Below are positions 9,119-17,392 of a stretch of DNA of 64,000 nt, one piece after another. A model generated the notes under the pieces. The model worked only from the letters and a program-made list of their open reading frames with translations, was not told the DNA's origin and made no database searches. The DNA lies in NCBI RefSeq assembly GCF_014852685.1, contig NZ_JACZDF010000001.1, positions 558,001-622,000 of the forward strand, in the 5' to 3' direction. The position numbers and the translations under genes are program-made. The first letter of the stretch is position 1. Each line of letters starts with the position of its first letter. Source of the stretch: Flavimobilis rhizosphaerae (GTDB lineage: Bacteria > Actinomycetota > Actinomycetes > Actinomycetales > Cellulomonadaceae).

Positions 9119-9183
9119 TCGCCGTCCCCAGGTGAGGGGGCCGGTTCCGTGGATGTCGGTGGCGCCTGGGATGATCGACGACG

Positions 9184-11160
9184 ATGACTCCCGACGAGAT
9201 CCTTGACGCCCTCGACCCTGACCAGCGTGCTGTTGCTGAGGTGGTCCACGGGCCCGTCGTCGTGCTCGCGGGCGCAGGCACGGGCAAGACACGCGCGATC
9301 ACGCACCGCATCGCGTACGGCGTGCGGGCCGGCTACTACCCGGCGACGTCGGTGCTCGCGGTGACGTTCACGGCGCGTGCGGCGGGGGAGATGCGCGGGC
9401 GGCTGCGGGCGCTCGGCGTCGGCGGGGTCCAGGCGCGCACGTTCCACGCGGCGGCCCTGCGGCAGGTCGGGTACTTCTGGCCGAAGATCGTCGGCGGGGC
9501 ACCGCCGCGCATCGTCGAGCAGAAGGCGCAGATCGTTGCGCACGCCGCGACCGGGCTCGGGATCTCGGTCGACAGGCTCGCGGTGCGGGACATCTCCTCG
9601 GAGATCGAGTGGGCGAAGGTCTCGCTCATCCCGGCCGACGGCTACGCGGAGGCGGTCGCGGCACTGCGGCGCGAGCCTCCTGCCGGGCTCGAGGCCCAGA
9701 CGGTCGCGCGCCTGCTGCGGGCGTACGAGGACACGAAGAACAACCGCGCGCTCATGGACTTCGAGGACGTCCTCCTCTACCTCGCGGACATGATCGGCTC
9801 GCACACGTCGGTCGCGAACGAGATCCGGCAGCAGTACCGGCGTTTCGTCGTCGACGAGTACCAGGACGTCTCGCCGCTGCAGCAGCTCGTCCTCGACCAG
9901 TGGATGGGCCCGCGCCGCGACCTGTGCGTCGTCGGCGACCCCTCCCAGACCATCTACTCGTTCACGGGTGCGACCCCGCGCCACCTGCTCGAGTTTCGCA
10001 AGCGCTTCCCGGACGCGACCGAGGTGAGGCTCGTGCGCGACTACCGCTCGACGCCGCAGGTCGTGGGGGTTGCCAACGCGCTGCTCGCCGACCCGCGCGC
10101 ACGGACGTACGCGGGTCTCGAGCTCAAGGCGCAGCGTCCTGCAGGGCCGCCCGTCGGGCGTTCCGTGCACGACGACGACGAGGCCGAGGCCGCGTTCGTC
10201 GCAGGGCGTGCCGCGCGGCTCATCGCCTCGGGGGTCCGCGCGAGCGAGATCGCTGTGCTCTTCCGCACGAACGCGCAGTCGGCGGTCCTCGAGAACGCGT
10301 TCGCGGATGCGGGGGTGCCGTACCTCGTGCGCGGCGGCGAGCGCTTCTTCCAGCGCAAGGACGTCCGGGACGCGCTCGTCCTCCTGCGCGGCGCGGCCCG
10401 CGCCGTCGAGCCGGGCGTCGCGCTCGGCGAAGCGGTGCGCGACGTCCTGCTCAACGCCGGCTGGGCACCCGAGCCGCCCACCGCTCGCGGTGCGGTGCGC
10501 GAACGCTGGGAGGCCATGCAGGCGCTCGTCGCGCTCGCGGACGACCTCGCGAGCCGCGAGGGCGCTGACATCCGGATGCTCGTCGCCGAGCTCGACGAGC
10601 GTGCCGCGGTGCAGCACGCGCCGACGGTCGAGGGTGTGACGCTCGCGTCCCTCCACGCCGCGAAGGGCCTCGAGTGGGACGCGGTGTTCCTCGTCGGGCT
10701 GAGCGAGGGCCTCATGCCGATCTCGCTCGCGACGGACCCGGCCGCGATCGCTGAGGAGAAGCGGCTCCTCTACGTCGGCATCACGCGTGCCCGCGAGCAC
10801 CTGCACCTGTCGTGGGCGCGCTCGCGCGGCGGCTCGGGCCGAGCCTCGCGCACCCGCTCGCGCTTCCTCGAGCACCTCGGCGCCGACGCCACGAAGGGTC
10901 GGCGGAGCGCCGTCGTCCACGATCGCAGCGAGGGTCCTGACCCCGTGCTCCTCGACTCCCTGCGCCGGTGGCGCGACCTGCGCGCCGAGGACATCGGCCG
11001 GCCCGTGCACGTCGTCGTCACCGACGTGACGCTCGAGGAGATCGCGACGCTCCGGCCGACGACCCTCGCCGAGCTCGCCGACGTCCGCGGGCTCGGCGCA
11101 GACCGACTCGACCGCTACGCGGATGACCTGCTGAGGCTCCTCGAGCAGCACCGCAACTGA
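9184..11160 (+). CDS. uvrD2: UvrD2-like ATP-dependent DNA helicase with HRDC domain
   Basis: Superfamily 1A 3'-5' helicase of 658 residues. Walker A AGAGTGKT is near residue 30, DEYQDVSP near 225, GDPSQTIYSFTGA follows, LHAAKGLEWD and YVGITRAREHLHLSWARS are near the end of the core, and an HRDC-type helical domain occupies roughly residues 590-658. This core-linker-HRDC layout and the whiB7 and mycoredoxin neighbours match mycobacterial UvrD2. Unlike that protein, the linker between core and HRDC (about 540-590) contains no cysteine, so the tetracysteine module is missing. ATG 9184 lies eight bases after GATGAT, so a leaderless start is possible. Confidence 0.88.
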   Translation: MTPDEILDALDPDQRAVAEVVHGPVVVLAGAGTGKTRAITHRIAYGVRAGYYPATSVLAVTFTARAAGEMRGRLRALGVGGVQARTFHAAALRQVGYFWPKIVGGAPPRIVEQKAQIVAHAATGLGISVDRLAVRDISSEIEWAKVSLIPADGYAEAVAALRREPPAGLEAQTVARLLRAYEDTKNNRALMDFEDVLLYLADMIGSHTSVANEIRQQYRRFVVDEYQDVSPLQQLVLDQWMGPRRDLCVVGDPSQTIYSFTGATPRHLLEFRKRFPDATEVRLVRDYRSTPQVVGVANALLADPRARTYAGLELKAQRPAGPPVGRSVHDDDEAEAAFVAGRAARLIASGVRASEIAVLFRTNAQSAVLENAFADAGVPYLVRGGERFFQRKDVRDALVLLRGAARAVEPGVALGEAVRDVLLNAGWAPEPPTARGAVRERWEAMQALVALADDLASREGADIRMLVAELDERAAVQHAPTVEGVTLASLHAAKGLEWDAVFLVGLSEGLMPISLATDPAAIAEEKRLLYVGITRAREHLHLSWARSRGGSGRASRTRSRFLEHLGADATKGRRSAVVHDRSEGPDPVLLDSLRRWRDLRAEDIGRPVHVVVTDVTLEEIATLRPTTLAELADVRGLGADRLDRYADDLLRLLEQHRN

Positions 11161-11200
11161 ACCGAAGATCACGAACAGGTCACGATCGCGACGGGTTCAC

Positions 11201-11240
11201 GATAAAGAGTTGGCCACCGCGCGAGACCCCGGTCTACGGT
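11201..11240 (+). promoter_or_regulatory. Probable WhiB7-autoregulated whiB7 promoter
   Basis: An AT-rich patch, GATAAA (11201-11206), stands three bases before a -35-like TTGGCC (11210-11215), with a -10-like TACGGT at 11235-11240. An AT-rich element just upstream of the -35 is the known hallmark of WhiB7-activated promoters and fits binding by the AT-hook. The 19-base spacing is long, so the exact hexamers are uncertain. Confidence 0.5.
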
Positions 11241-11310
11241 GGTCGAGTTCCTGACGGCAGTGCCCACGACGCGATGCGTCGCAGGCCGAGAAGAGAGAGG
11301 GGTGAGCAGC

Positions 11311-11457
11311 ATGAAGAACTTCCAGACCATGACGACGTCGATCGTCGATACGGGCACGGCCCGCGGTCGCACCATGCGCGCTCACCTCGCCGGAGCACAC
11401 CGTCTGCTCCCCAGCAAGGCGCATGCAGCGCCACTGACGTCGTCGTCCGGCATCTGA
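11311..11457 (+). CDS. whiB7 leader ORF (48 codons)
   Basis: Short upstream ORF starting MKNFQTMTTSIVDTG and ending TSSSGI, preceded by a strong GAGAGAGGGG ribosome site. Actinobacterial whiB7 genes are typically preceded by a translated uORF followed by alternative RNA hairpins; slowed translation by ribosome-targeting drugs releases whiB7 expression. The placement between a WhiB7-type promoter and whiB7, with hairpins in the following 160 bases, supports that role. The peptide itself is probably not functional. It is too short for confident detection by coding statistics. Confidence 0.6.
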   Translation: MKNFQTMTTSIVDTGTARGRTMRAHLAGAHRLLPSKAHAAPLTSSSGI

Positions 11458-11489
11458 CGCCACCCGCGTCCACCCGACGATCGTCACAC

Positions 11490-11574
11490 CCGCCCGCAGG
11501 GCGGAACACCTCGCAGAACGCGCCCTCGCGCAGCCGGTATCGCAGCCGGACACGCGAGGCGGACCGCAGCGAGG
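11490..11574 (+). promoter_or_regulatory. whiB7 leader hairpins (candidate attenuator)
   Basis: A first hairpin pairs CCGCCC with GGGCGG over a three-base loop (11490-11504). After it CCTCGC occurs twice (11509-11514, 11524-11529) and GCGAGG occurs twice (11554-11559, 11569-11574), giving competing pairings; the best is CCTCGCG 11524-11530 with CGCGAGG 11553-11559. The run CTCTCTCTT follows at about 11581. This fits conditional termination between uORF and whiB7. Confidence 0.45.
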
Positions 11575-11619
11575 CGCACCCTCTCTCTTGCACCAACTCG
11601 GAACACCCCGGAGGCCACC

Positions 11620-12030
11620 GTGCGGCCCAGCATGCTTCTTGCCCCGTCCATCCAGCGTGACGACCTCGTCGTCGCCCCGATCTCCCGCCCCGCGACGGTC
11701 ACCCCGACGCCGTCCCCCGCGCAGCGGACCACCACGCCCTCGACCCGGGAGGAGCGCGCCGAGTTCGACGCGCTCCTCGCCGCGGTCGTCCCGTGCCGCA
11801 CCGAGGACCCCGAGCTCTGGTTCGCGGAGCGCACCGCGGACGTTGAGCGCGCTAAGGCCCTGTGCCGCGAGTGCCCGCTCGCCGTCGGATGCCTCGCTGG
11901 CGCGATCGAGCGCAACGAGCCCTGGGGTGTCTGGGGCGGCGAGGTCTTCGTCGACGGGCAGGTCGTCGCCATGAAGCGCGGCCGCGGCCGCCCTCGCAAG
12001 GTGCGGCCCGAGGACGCGCAGGTCGCATGA
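11620..12030 (+). CDS. whiB7: WhiB7 iron-sulfur transcription factor
   Basis: WhiB-family regulator of 136 residues that activates intrinsic antibiotic-resistance genes together with the housekeeping sigma factor. Four cysteines (59, 82, 85, 91, in VPCR, LCREC and VGC) bind the 4Fe-4S cluster. The turn EPWGVWGG (about 100-107) contacts sigma. The C-terminal AT-hook KRGRGRPRK (about 119-127) is diagnostic of WhiB7 among WhiB proteins. GTG 11620 is chosen because GGAGG lies six bases upstream; ATG 11632 would be too far from it. It sits downstream of uvrD2 as in mycobacteria. The N-terminal 40 residues are Pro/Thr-rich and poorly conserved in character. Confidence 0.93.
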   Translation: MRPSMLLAPSIQRDDLVVAPISRPATVTPTPSPAQRTTTPSTREERAEFDALLAAVVPCRTEDPELWFAERTADVERAKALCRECPLAVGCLAGAIERNEPWGVWGGEVFVDGQVVAMKRGRGRPRKVRPEDAQVA

Positions 12031-12110
12031 GGCACAGCGACCGTCCCCGGGACGCGCAGGTCACGACGTGACCGCCGTCCGCCCGGCACCAGTCCGGGCC
12101 GCAGCACCGC

Positions 12111-12145
12111 AGGCCGGTGCACCCGCCGCGCGGGTGCGCCGGCCT
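12111..12145. terminator. Bidirectional terminator between whiB7 and the ThiF-like gene
   Basis: The 15-base arm at 12111-12125 (AGGCCGGTGCACCCG) pairs with 12131-12145 with one mismatch over a five-base loop, between two convergent genes. Confidence 0.65.
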
Positions 12146-12164
12146 TCGGCGTTCCTGGGCGCGG

Positions 12165-12899
12165 TCAGGCGCAGCCGCACGCCGGATGGACCGGCCAGTA
12201 CTCGACCGTCGGTGTGAGGTCCGGCAGCGTGAGCACCGTCGTGCGCGCGAGGCCCCGCGTCGACGGTCCCGGCGCGAGGAGCGCGAGGGTGCGCGCCGCA
12301 GCGAGCCCCGCGCCCGCGACGGCGAGCACAGGATCCTCAACGCCGTTGCCCACGTGCCTGCCCCGCGCAGGAGGCACGTGGTCGTCGGCACGGTGCAGAT
12401 CGACGCAGCGCAGACACGCGGTGCGACCAGGGGCGACCCCGGGCCCGACCTCGAGCCAGCCGTTCCCCCACGTGACGACGAGGTGCGGGACGCCCTGCGC
12501 GACGAGCCGCCACGTGCACGCTGGGTCGATGCGCTCGTGCGTGACGATGACCGCCGCAGCGAGCGTGCCCGGGTCGTGCCCGTCGAGCACCCCCGGCGAC
12601 ACCGCCGTCGAGGTGAGGAGCGCATCGGCGAGCACCCGCGCGGCGGACACGGGCCGGGGACGTCCGACGTCCCCGAGGCGATAACCGCCGATCCCGACGT
12701 CGTCGTGCGCGACGGACGCCGCGTCGTCGAGGACGAGGCGGTGCGCGCCGAGCGACGCGAGCGTCCTGGCGAGATGCAGCCCGAGCGGACCGAGGCCGAG
12801 CACGCCGACGGTGCTGCTCCGGAGGGCTGCCACAGCGGCACCGTGAGCCGCCACGGCAGGTGCCTGGCGGTCGGGTCGCGGAAGCGTCTGGGTGGTCAC
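12165..12899 (-). CDS. ThiF/E1-like adenylyltransferase-fold protein
   Basis: Protein of 244 residues built on the ThiF/MoeB/E1 fold. The nucleotide-binding segment VGVLGLGPLGLHLARTLAS is near residue 35, followed by LVLDD. A metal-binding-like pair of cysteine clusters is present: CLRC in the middle and HPACGC at the very end. E1-like proteins adenylate the C-terminus of a small carrier protein or modify peptides; no carrier gene is visible here, so substrate and pathway are unknown. GTG 12899 gives a start just before the conserved fold; upstream there is no good ribosome site, so the exact start is uncertain. It is divergent from the YgjP-like gene. Confidence 0.7.
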   Translation of the reverse strand: MTTQTLPRPDRQAPAVAAHGAAVAALRSSTVGVLGLGPLGLHLARTLASLGAHRLVLDDAASVAHDDVGIGGYRLGDVGRPRPVSAARVLADALLTSTAVSPGVLDGHDPGTLAAAVIVTHERIDPACTWRLVAQGVPHLVVTWGNGWLEVGPGVAPGRTACLRCVDLHRADDHVPPARGRHVGNGVEDPVLAVAGAGLAAARTLALLAPGPSTRGLARTTVLTLPDLTPTVEYWPVHPACGCA

Positions 12900-12995
12900 C
12901 GACCGAGGATGGCAGCGGACAGCGACTCGTGCGACTTGTCCACAGGGTCGGCGCGTGCGGTCCCGTCCGCACGCGGGCCACGATACGGTCGAGCC

Positions 12996-13538
12996 ATGAG
13001 CGAGGGGGCTGACACGACCGGGGGCGCTGTCGAGGTGCGCCGCAGCCGGCGCCGCACCCGTACGGTGAGCGCCTACCGCGAGGGTGGACGCACGATCGTC
13101 GCGATCCCCGCACGCTTCACCAAGGCACAGGAGCGCGAGTGGGTCGAGCGCATGCTCGAGCGTCTCGCCGCGAAGGAAGCCCGGCGCAGGCCGTCGGACG
13201 CACAACTCCTCGAGCGCGCGATGGAGCTTTCGGCCCGCTACCTCGACGGTCTCGCGGTCCCCGCGAGCGTCACGTGGTCCGCTCACCAGGAGCGGCGCTG
13301 GGGGTCGTGCACGGTCGACGACCGCACGATCCGCATCTCGACACGCGTGCGCGGCCTGCCGTCGTGGGTGCTCGACTACGTGCTCGTCCACGAGCTCGCG
13401 CACCTGCTCCAGGCGGGTCACGGCCCCGGCTTCTGGGAGCTCGTCGAGCGCTACCCGCGCACCGAGCGTGCCCGTGGGTTCCTCGAGGGGGTCGCGTTCA
13501 CGCACGACCACGGCGACACAGGCGACCACGTCGACTGA
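12996..13538 (+). CDS. YgjP/SprT-like metal-dependent hydrolase
   Basis: A 180-residue zinc hydrolase of the YgjP (DUF45) family. Visible motifs are RRWGSC in the middle and VHELAHLLQAGHGPGFW, where HELAH and the following His form the usual metal site. The ATG lies exactly six bases after TACGGT (12984-12989), indicating a leaderless transcript. The C-terminus is His/Asp-rich (HDHGDTGDHVD). The natural substrate of the family is not settled. It is divergent from the ThiF-like gene and convergent with the metallopeptidase-like gene. Confidence 0.8.
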   Translation: MSEGADTTGGAVEVRRSRRRTRTVSAYREGGRTIVAIPARFTKAQEREWVERMLERLAAKEARRRPSDAQLLERAMELSARYLDGLAVPASVTWSAHQERRWGSCTVDDRTIRISTRVRGLPSWVLDYVLVHELAHLLQAGHGPGFWELVERYPRTERARGFLEGVAFTHDHGDTGDHVD

Positions 13539-13613
13539 CGCGCCCGCTGCCGTGCCGCGCCCGCTGCCGTGCCGCACCCGCAGCCGCGATGTACTCGCTG
13601 GGTCGACGCGGCC

Positions 13614-13652
13614 GCTCAGGCTCTCGGCTCAGGCTCTCGGCTCAGGCCTTCG
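13614..13652. repeat. Three tandem 13-mers spanning a stop codon
   Basis: The unit GCTCAGGCTCTCG occurs at 13614 and 13627, with a variant at 13640 (GCTCAGGCCTTCG). Read on the minus strand each unit carries the same TGA, so the stop of the upstream gene is effectively triplicated. Confidence 0.65.
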
Positions 13653-15066
13653 GCTGTGTGCCGTCGTCGCCCTCGGCTTCCGCGAGGAACGCCTCGATCG
13701 CACGGTCGACGTCCGCGAGCTCGGCGTCCGTCGTCGCGCGGCGCCCCGCGAACCCCGCCGGATCGTCGAGGTCCTCACCCGTCGGCAGGAGGTCCGGGTG
13801 GTCCCACACCGCGTCCCGGACGGCCAGCCCTGACTGCTCGGCGATGAGGCGCCACAGCGCAGCGGCCTCGCGGGACCTGCGCGGACGCAGCTCGAGCCCG
13901 ACGAGCGTCGCGAACGTCTGCTCGGCCGGTCCGCCTGCGGCGCGCCGGCGGCGCATCATCTCGCGCAGCGGCATGGCGTGCGGCAGGTGGGGGAGCGCGG
14001 CGGTCGTCGCGACCTCGTCGACCCAGCCCTCGACGAGCGCGAGCGCGGTCTCGAGGCGTTCGAGCGTCGCCCGCTGCTCGGCTGTCTGACCGATGCCGAA
14101 GAACCCGCCGCCCGCGAGAGCCGAGCGGAGCTGGTCGGGGTCCGACGGGTCGACGTCCCGCACCGCGTCGTCGAGTGCGTCGACGTCGATCGTGATGCCG
14201 CGCGCGTACGCGTCGAGCAGGCCGAGCAGGTGGCCGCGGAGCCACGGGACGTGCGTGAAGAGGCGTGCGTGCGCGGACTCGCGCAGCGCGAGGTAGAGGC
14301 GGACCTCGTCGAGCGGCGCGTCGAGGCCCTCGGCGAACTCCTCGACGTTCGCGGGCAGGAGCGCGGTCATGGGCTCGGCGACGAGTGGCACGCCGATGTC
14401 GGTGAGTCCGAAGACCTCGCGCGAGAGCGTGCCGGCCGCCTGGCCGATCTGCATACCGAACATCGCGGAGCCGAGCCGCTCGAGCAGGGCCGATGGGTCC
14501 GCGAGCGAGCCCGGGGGCAGGACCGCGGCCATGCCGGGCGGCAGCATGCCCTCCATGTCCTCGGGGAGACGCTCGCCGAGGACTCCTCCGAGCGCGGCGA
14601 CGAGGTTCGTCGCGACCGGCGCCGCGAGCTGCGACCAGGCTGGCAGCGTGCGCTCGACCCATTCCGAGCGGCTCCACACGACGCGTGACCCGCCCGCGGG
14701 GGCGAGCTCGGTCGCGGTGTCGAGCCAGAGGTCGGCGACGCCGAACGCGTCGAGCGCAGCGCGACGCTGCGCGTCGCCGACGCTCGGGTCGCCGCCCGCG
14801 GCAGCAGCTTGACGTGCGACGTCGTGCGCGACGTCGCGGTTGACGGGGCCCGAACCGGTCGACAGCAGCGACCTCACCTGGGCGAGCACCTGGTCGATGA
14901 GCCGCGGGTCGTCGGCGATGCCGGCCGCGGCGTTGAGCGCGTCGACGTCCATGCCGCGTGCCCTGAGCTGCGCGATCGCCTCGTCGGCGTCGGGGCCGAA
15001 GACCGAGCGCAGCAGGCGCTCCCAGGGCTCCTCCGGGGTGTTCCCGCCGGGGAAGTTCTCCGTCAT
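13642..15066 (-). CDS. DUF2342 zinc-dependent metallopeptidase-like protein
   Basis: A 474-residue protein of the actinobacterial DUF2342 family (zincin-like type 2, sometimes labelled F420 biosynthesis-associated). A conserved helix with RESAHARLF and a downstream THVPWL is the probable metal-site region; a classical HExxH is not obvious. The N-terminus is acidic and Pro-rich (MTENFPGGNTPEEPWERLL). The ATG at 15066 has CCAGGAGAC upstream on its strand. The M. tuberculosis counterpart is Rv3195 in the same gene order next to the PDZ-protease gene. No proteolytic activity should be assumed. The 3' end runs into three 13-base repeats. Confidence 0.8.
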   Translation of the reverse strand: MTENFPGGNTPEEPWERLLRSVFGPDADEAIAQLRARGMDVDALNAAAGIADDPRLIDQVLAQVRSLLSTGSGPVNRDVAHDVARQAAAAGGDPSVGDAQRRAALDAFGVADLWLDTATELAPAGGSRVVWSRSEWVERTLPAWSQLAAPVATNLVAALGGVLGERLPEDMEGMLPPGMAAVLPPGSLADPSALLERLGSAMFGMQIGQAAGTLSREVFGLTDIGVPLVAEPMTALLPANVEEFAEGLDAPLDEVRLYLALRESAHARLFTHVPWLRGHLLGLLDAYARGITIDVDALDDAVRDVDPSDPDQLRSALAGGGFFGIGQTAEQRATLERLETALALVEGWVDEVATTAALPHLPHAMPLREMMRRRRAAGGPAEQTFATLVGLELRPRRSREAAALWRLIAEQSGLAVRDAVWDHPDLLPTGEDLDDPAGFAGRRATTDAELADVDRAIEAFLAEAEGDDGTQPKA

Positions 15067-15162
15067 GGGTGTCTCCTGGTGCCGTGGTGGGTGCGACCGG
15101 GCGGCCGGACGTGGGAACATCCACGGTAACCGTCACGACGACCGGGGGAAGGGGCTGCAGCC

Positions 15163-16134
15163 ATGTCGGAGGGTGAGGTTCGCTCACGGCGCACCGTGCT
15201 GCGCGGCCGCGGCCCCGTCGTCGACACGCTCGCACGGCTTCTCGACGCGGAGCCGGACGCACCCGTGCTCGGGGGCGTCGACGTGGTCGTCGTCGTCGAC
15301 GGCGGCGCGTTCGACCCCATGCCGCCGTCCCGGGTCGGGGCCTGGCTCGCGGAGCACGACGCCGAGATCGCACGCGAGGTCGCCGAGTTCCGGCCGGGTT
15401 CTGTCCACCGGGTCGTCGTCGTCTCGTCGGCCTCGGTCCTCGGCGCGCTGCCCGGGGGCGGCGTCCACGGCGACGACGCGGTCCCGCTCACGGAGCCCGA
15501 GGGCACCGCGGCGCTCACCGCCGCGCTCGAGACGCACGTCGTCGAGGCCGCGAGGGAGCTCGGGGTTCCCGTGACCGTCGTCCGGACGGCGCCCGTCGTC
15601 GGCCCGGGAGTCGACACGATGATCACGCGTCACTTCGAGATGCCGTGGCTGCTCACGCTGCGTGGCGTGGACCGCGAGTGGCAGCTCCTCCACGCCGAGG
15701 ACCTCGCGACCGCGGTGCGCACCGTGCTCGACCACGACGTCGACGGCTCCGTCGTCGTCGGGACCCCGGACCCCCTCTCGACCGACGCGGTCGTCGCAGC
15801 GTCCGGGATGCGTCGTGTTGACCTGCCCGCGCCGACGGCCTTCGGCATCGCGGAGCGCCTGCACCGAGCCGGGCTGCTGCCCGCGTCGGCCGCCGACCTC
15901 GCGCTCGTCGTCCACCCGTGGACGGTCGCTCCCGAGCGCCTTCTCGCGCTCGGCTGGGAGCCGACCCGGTCGAACGAGGAGTGCTTGCGCGAGCTGCTCG
16001 CGGGCGTCGAGGGGCGGACCGCGCTCGTGGGGCGTCGCGTCCACGGTCGCGACGCAGCCGCGTTCGGCGCGGTCGGCGCCGCCGTCGCGTTCCTCGGCAC
16101 GGCCGCCGTCATGCGGCAGGTCCGCCGCCGCTGA
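15163..16134 (+). CDS. NAD-dependent epimerase-like (SDR) protein with C-terminal membrane anchor
   Basis: A 323-residue protein resembling extended short-chain dehydrogenase/epimerases. Strand motifs DVVVVVDGG, VHRVVVVSSASVLG and VTVVRTAPVVGPG are typical, and HAEDLATAV fits the substrate domain. The usual N-terminal glycine-rich GxxGxxG is absent: the protein begins SEGEVRSRRTVLRGRG. Residues near the end (AAFGAVGAAVAFLGTAAVM) form one hydrophobic helix before RQVRRR, so it may be membrane-anchored with the bulk in the cytosol. The ATG has AAGGGG upstream. It runs in the same direction as the PDZ-protease 46 bases later, so co-transcription is possible. Confidence 0.65.
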   Translation: MSEGEVRSRRTVLRGRGPVVDTLARLLDAEPDAPVLGGVDVVVVVDGGAFDPMPPSRVGAWLAEHDAEIAREVAEFRPGSVHRVVVVSSASVLGALPGGGVHGDDAVPLTEPEGTAALTAALETHVVEAARELGVPVTVVRTAPVVGPGVDTMITRHFEMPWLLTLRGVDREWQLLHAEDLATAVRTVLDHDVDGSVVVGTPDPLSTDAVVAASGMRRVDLPAPTAFGIAERLHRAGLLPASAADLALVVHPWTVAPERLLALGWEPTRSNEECLRELLAGVEGRTALVGRRVHGRDAAAFGAVGAAVAFLGTAAVMRQVRRR

Positions 16135-16180
16135 GCGGCGACGGGATGAGACCTGTGACCCGCTCCCAGCGACGTCGGGG

Positions 16181-17335
16181 ATGATGGACGGCGTGCGCCA
16201 CGACACCCCGCTCGACGAGCTCCCCGAGGACGACCGATCCGGTGCCGAGCCGCCGCAGCCGCCGCAGCCTCCGCTCCTCACCCGACGCGTCCTCACGCAG
16301 ACGATCGCGCTCGTGACGGCCGCGCTCGCGATCGCGGCGATGGTCGCGCTGCCGACTGGATACGTCGTGCGGATGCCGGGGCCGACGTTCGACACGCTCG
16401 ACACGACGGGCACGCCCGTCATCGAGGTGACGGGCGCGGAGACATTCCCGTCGGCGGGGCAGCTGCGCTTCACGACGGTCTCCGCGCTCGGCAACAGGGA
16501 CGCGCACGTCCCCGTGCTGCGGCTCGTGCGCGCGTGGATCGACCCCGACGAGGGCGTCTACCCGGTCGAGGCGCTCTTCCCCGCGGGAACGACGACCGAG
16601 GAGACGACGCAGCAGAGCCAGGCCGAGATGGTGACGAGCCAGGAGTCGGCGACCGTCGCGGCACTGCGTGCGCTCGGCCGGACGGTCAACGAGACGCTCA
16701 CGGCCGTCGCGACGGACCCGGAGATGAAGGCGCAGGGTGTCGTCGAGGTCGGCGACGTGCTCCTCGCGCTCGACGGCACGCCCATCACGTCCTTCGAGCA
16801 CCTCGGCGAGATGCTCGACGCCGTCGTGCCCGGGTCAGCCGTGACGCTGCGCGTCGAGCGCGCCGGGACGCCGACGGACCTCGAGGTCGTCACCTCGCCC
16901 GCGCCCGCGGGCTCGCAGGTCGGCGCCGACAGGTCGTACCTCGGCGTGTCCGTGGACCGCTCGTTCGAGACGGACCCCGTCGTGACGATGCACATCGACG
17001 ACGTCGGCGGTCCGAGCGCGGGCATGATGTTCGCGCTCGCGATCATGGACATGCTCACGCCCGTCGACGAGACGGGCGGTCAGATCATCGCGGGCACGGG
17101 GACGATGAGCACTGACGGCAACGTCGGCCCGATCGGCGGCATCACGTACAAGATGCGGGGCGCGTCCGACGACGGCGCGGACTGGTTCCTCGTTCCGTCG
17201 GGCAACTGCGTCGAGGCCGCGGGCCACGTGCCCGACGGCATGACGGCGGTCGAGGTCCGTACCCTCGAGGGCGCATACGACGCGGTCGTCGCGATCGGCG
17301 AGGGCCGCGGCGAGTCGCTCCCGACCTGCTCCTGA
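16181..17335 (+). CDS. Membrane-anchored PDZ and Lon-type (S16) serine protease
   Basis: About 384 residues: a Pro-rich cytosolic tail, one membrane segment (about residues 42-62), a PDZ domain around 175-245 (GVVEVGDVLLALDGTPI), and a Lon-type proteolytic domain. The Ser-Lys dyad is visible: Ser279 in GGPSAGMM and Lys324 in GGITYKM, 45 residues apart as expected for S16 proteases. No ATPase domain is present. The family (YlbL-like; M. tuberculosis Rv3194c) probably cleaves membrane or extracytoplasmic targets. Starts at 16181 or 16184 are possible; GTG 16193 lies seven bases after GATGAT and could be a leaderless start. Confidence 0.85.
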   Translation: MMDGVRHDTPLDELPEDDRSGAEPPQPPQPPLLTRRVLTQTIALVTAALAIAAMVALPTGYVVRMPGPTFDTLDTTGTPVIEVTGAETFPSAGQLRFTTVSALGNRDAHVPVLRLVRAWIDPDEGVYPVEALFPAGTTTEETTQQSQAEMVTSQESATVAALRALGRTVNETLTAVATDPEMKAQGVVEVGDVLLALDGTPITSFEHLGEMLDAVVPGSAVTLRVERAGTPTDLEVVTSPAPAGSQVGADRSYLGVSVDRSFETDPVVTMHIDDVGGPSAGMMFALAIMDMLTPVDETGGQIIAGTGTMSTDGNVGPIGGITYKMRGASDDGADWFLVPSGNCVEAAGHVPDGMTAVEVRTLEGAYDAVVAIGEGRGESLPTCS

Positions 17336-17345
17336 TGGCGCTCGA

Positions 17346-17386
17346 CCGGTCAGTCCGGGCGGGGAGACCTCGCCCGGACCGACCGG
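17346..17386. terminator. Bidirectional terminator
   Basis: CCGGTC-A-GTCCGGGCG (17346-17361) pairs with CGCCCGGAC-C-GACCGG (17371-17386) over a nine-base loop, between the convergent protease and PPA1309-family genes. Confidence 0.7.
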
Positions 17387-17392
17387 GGCGCG

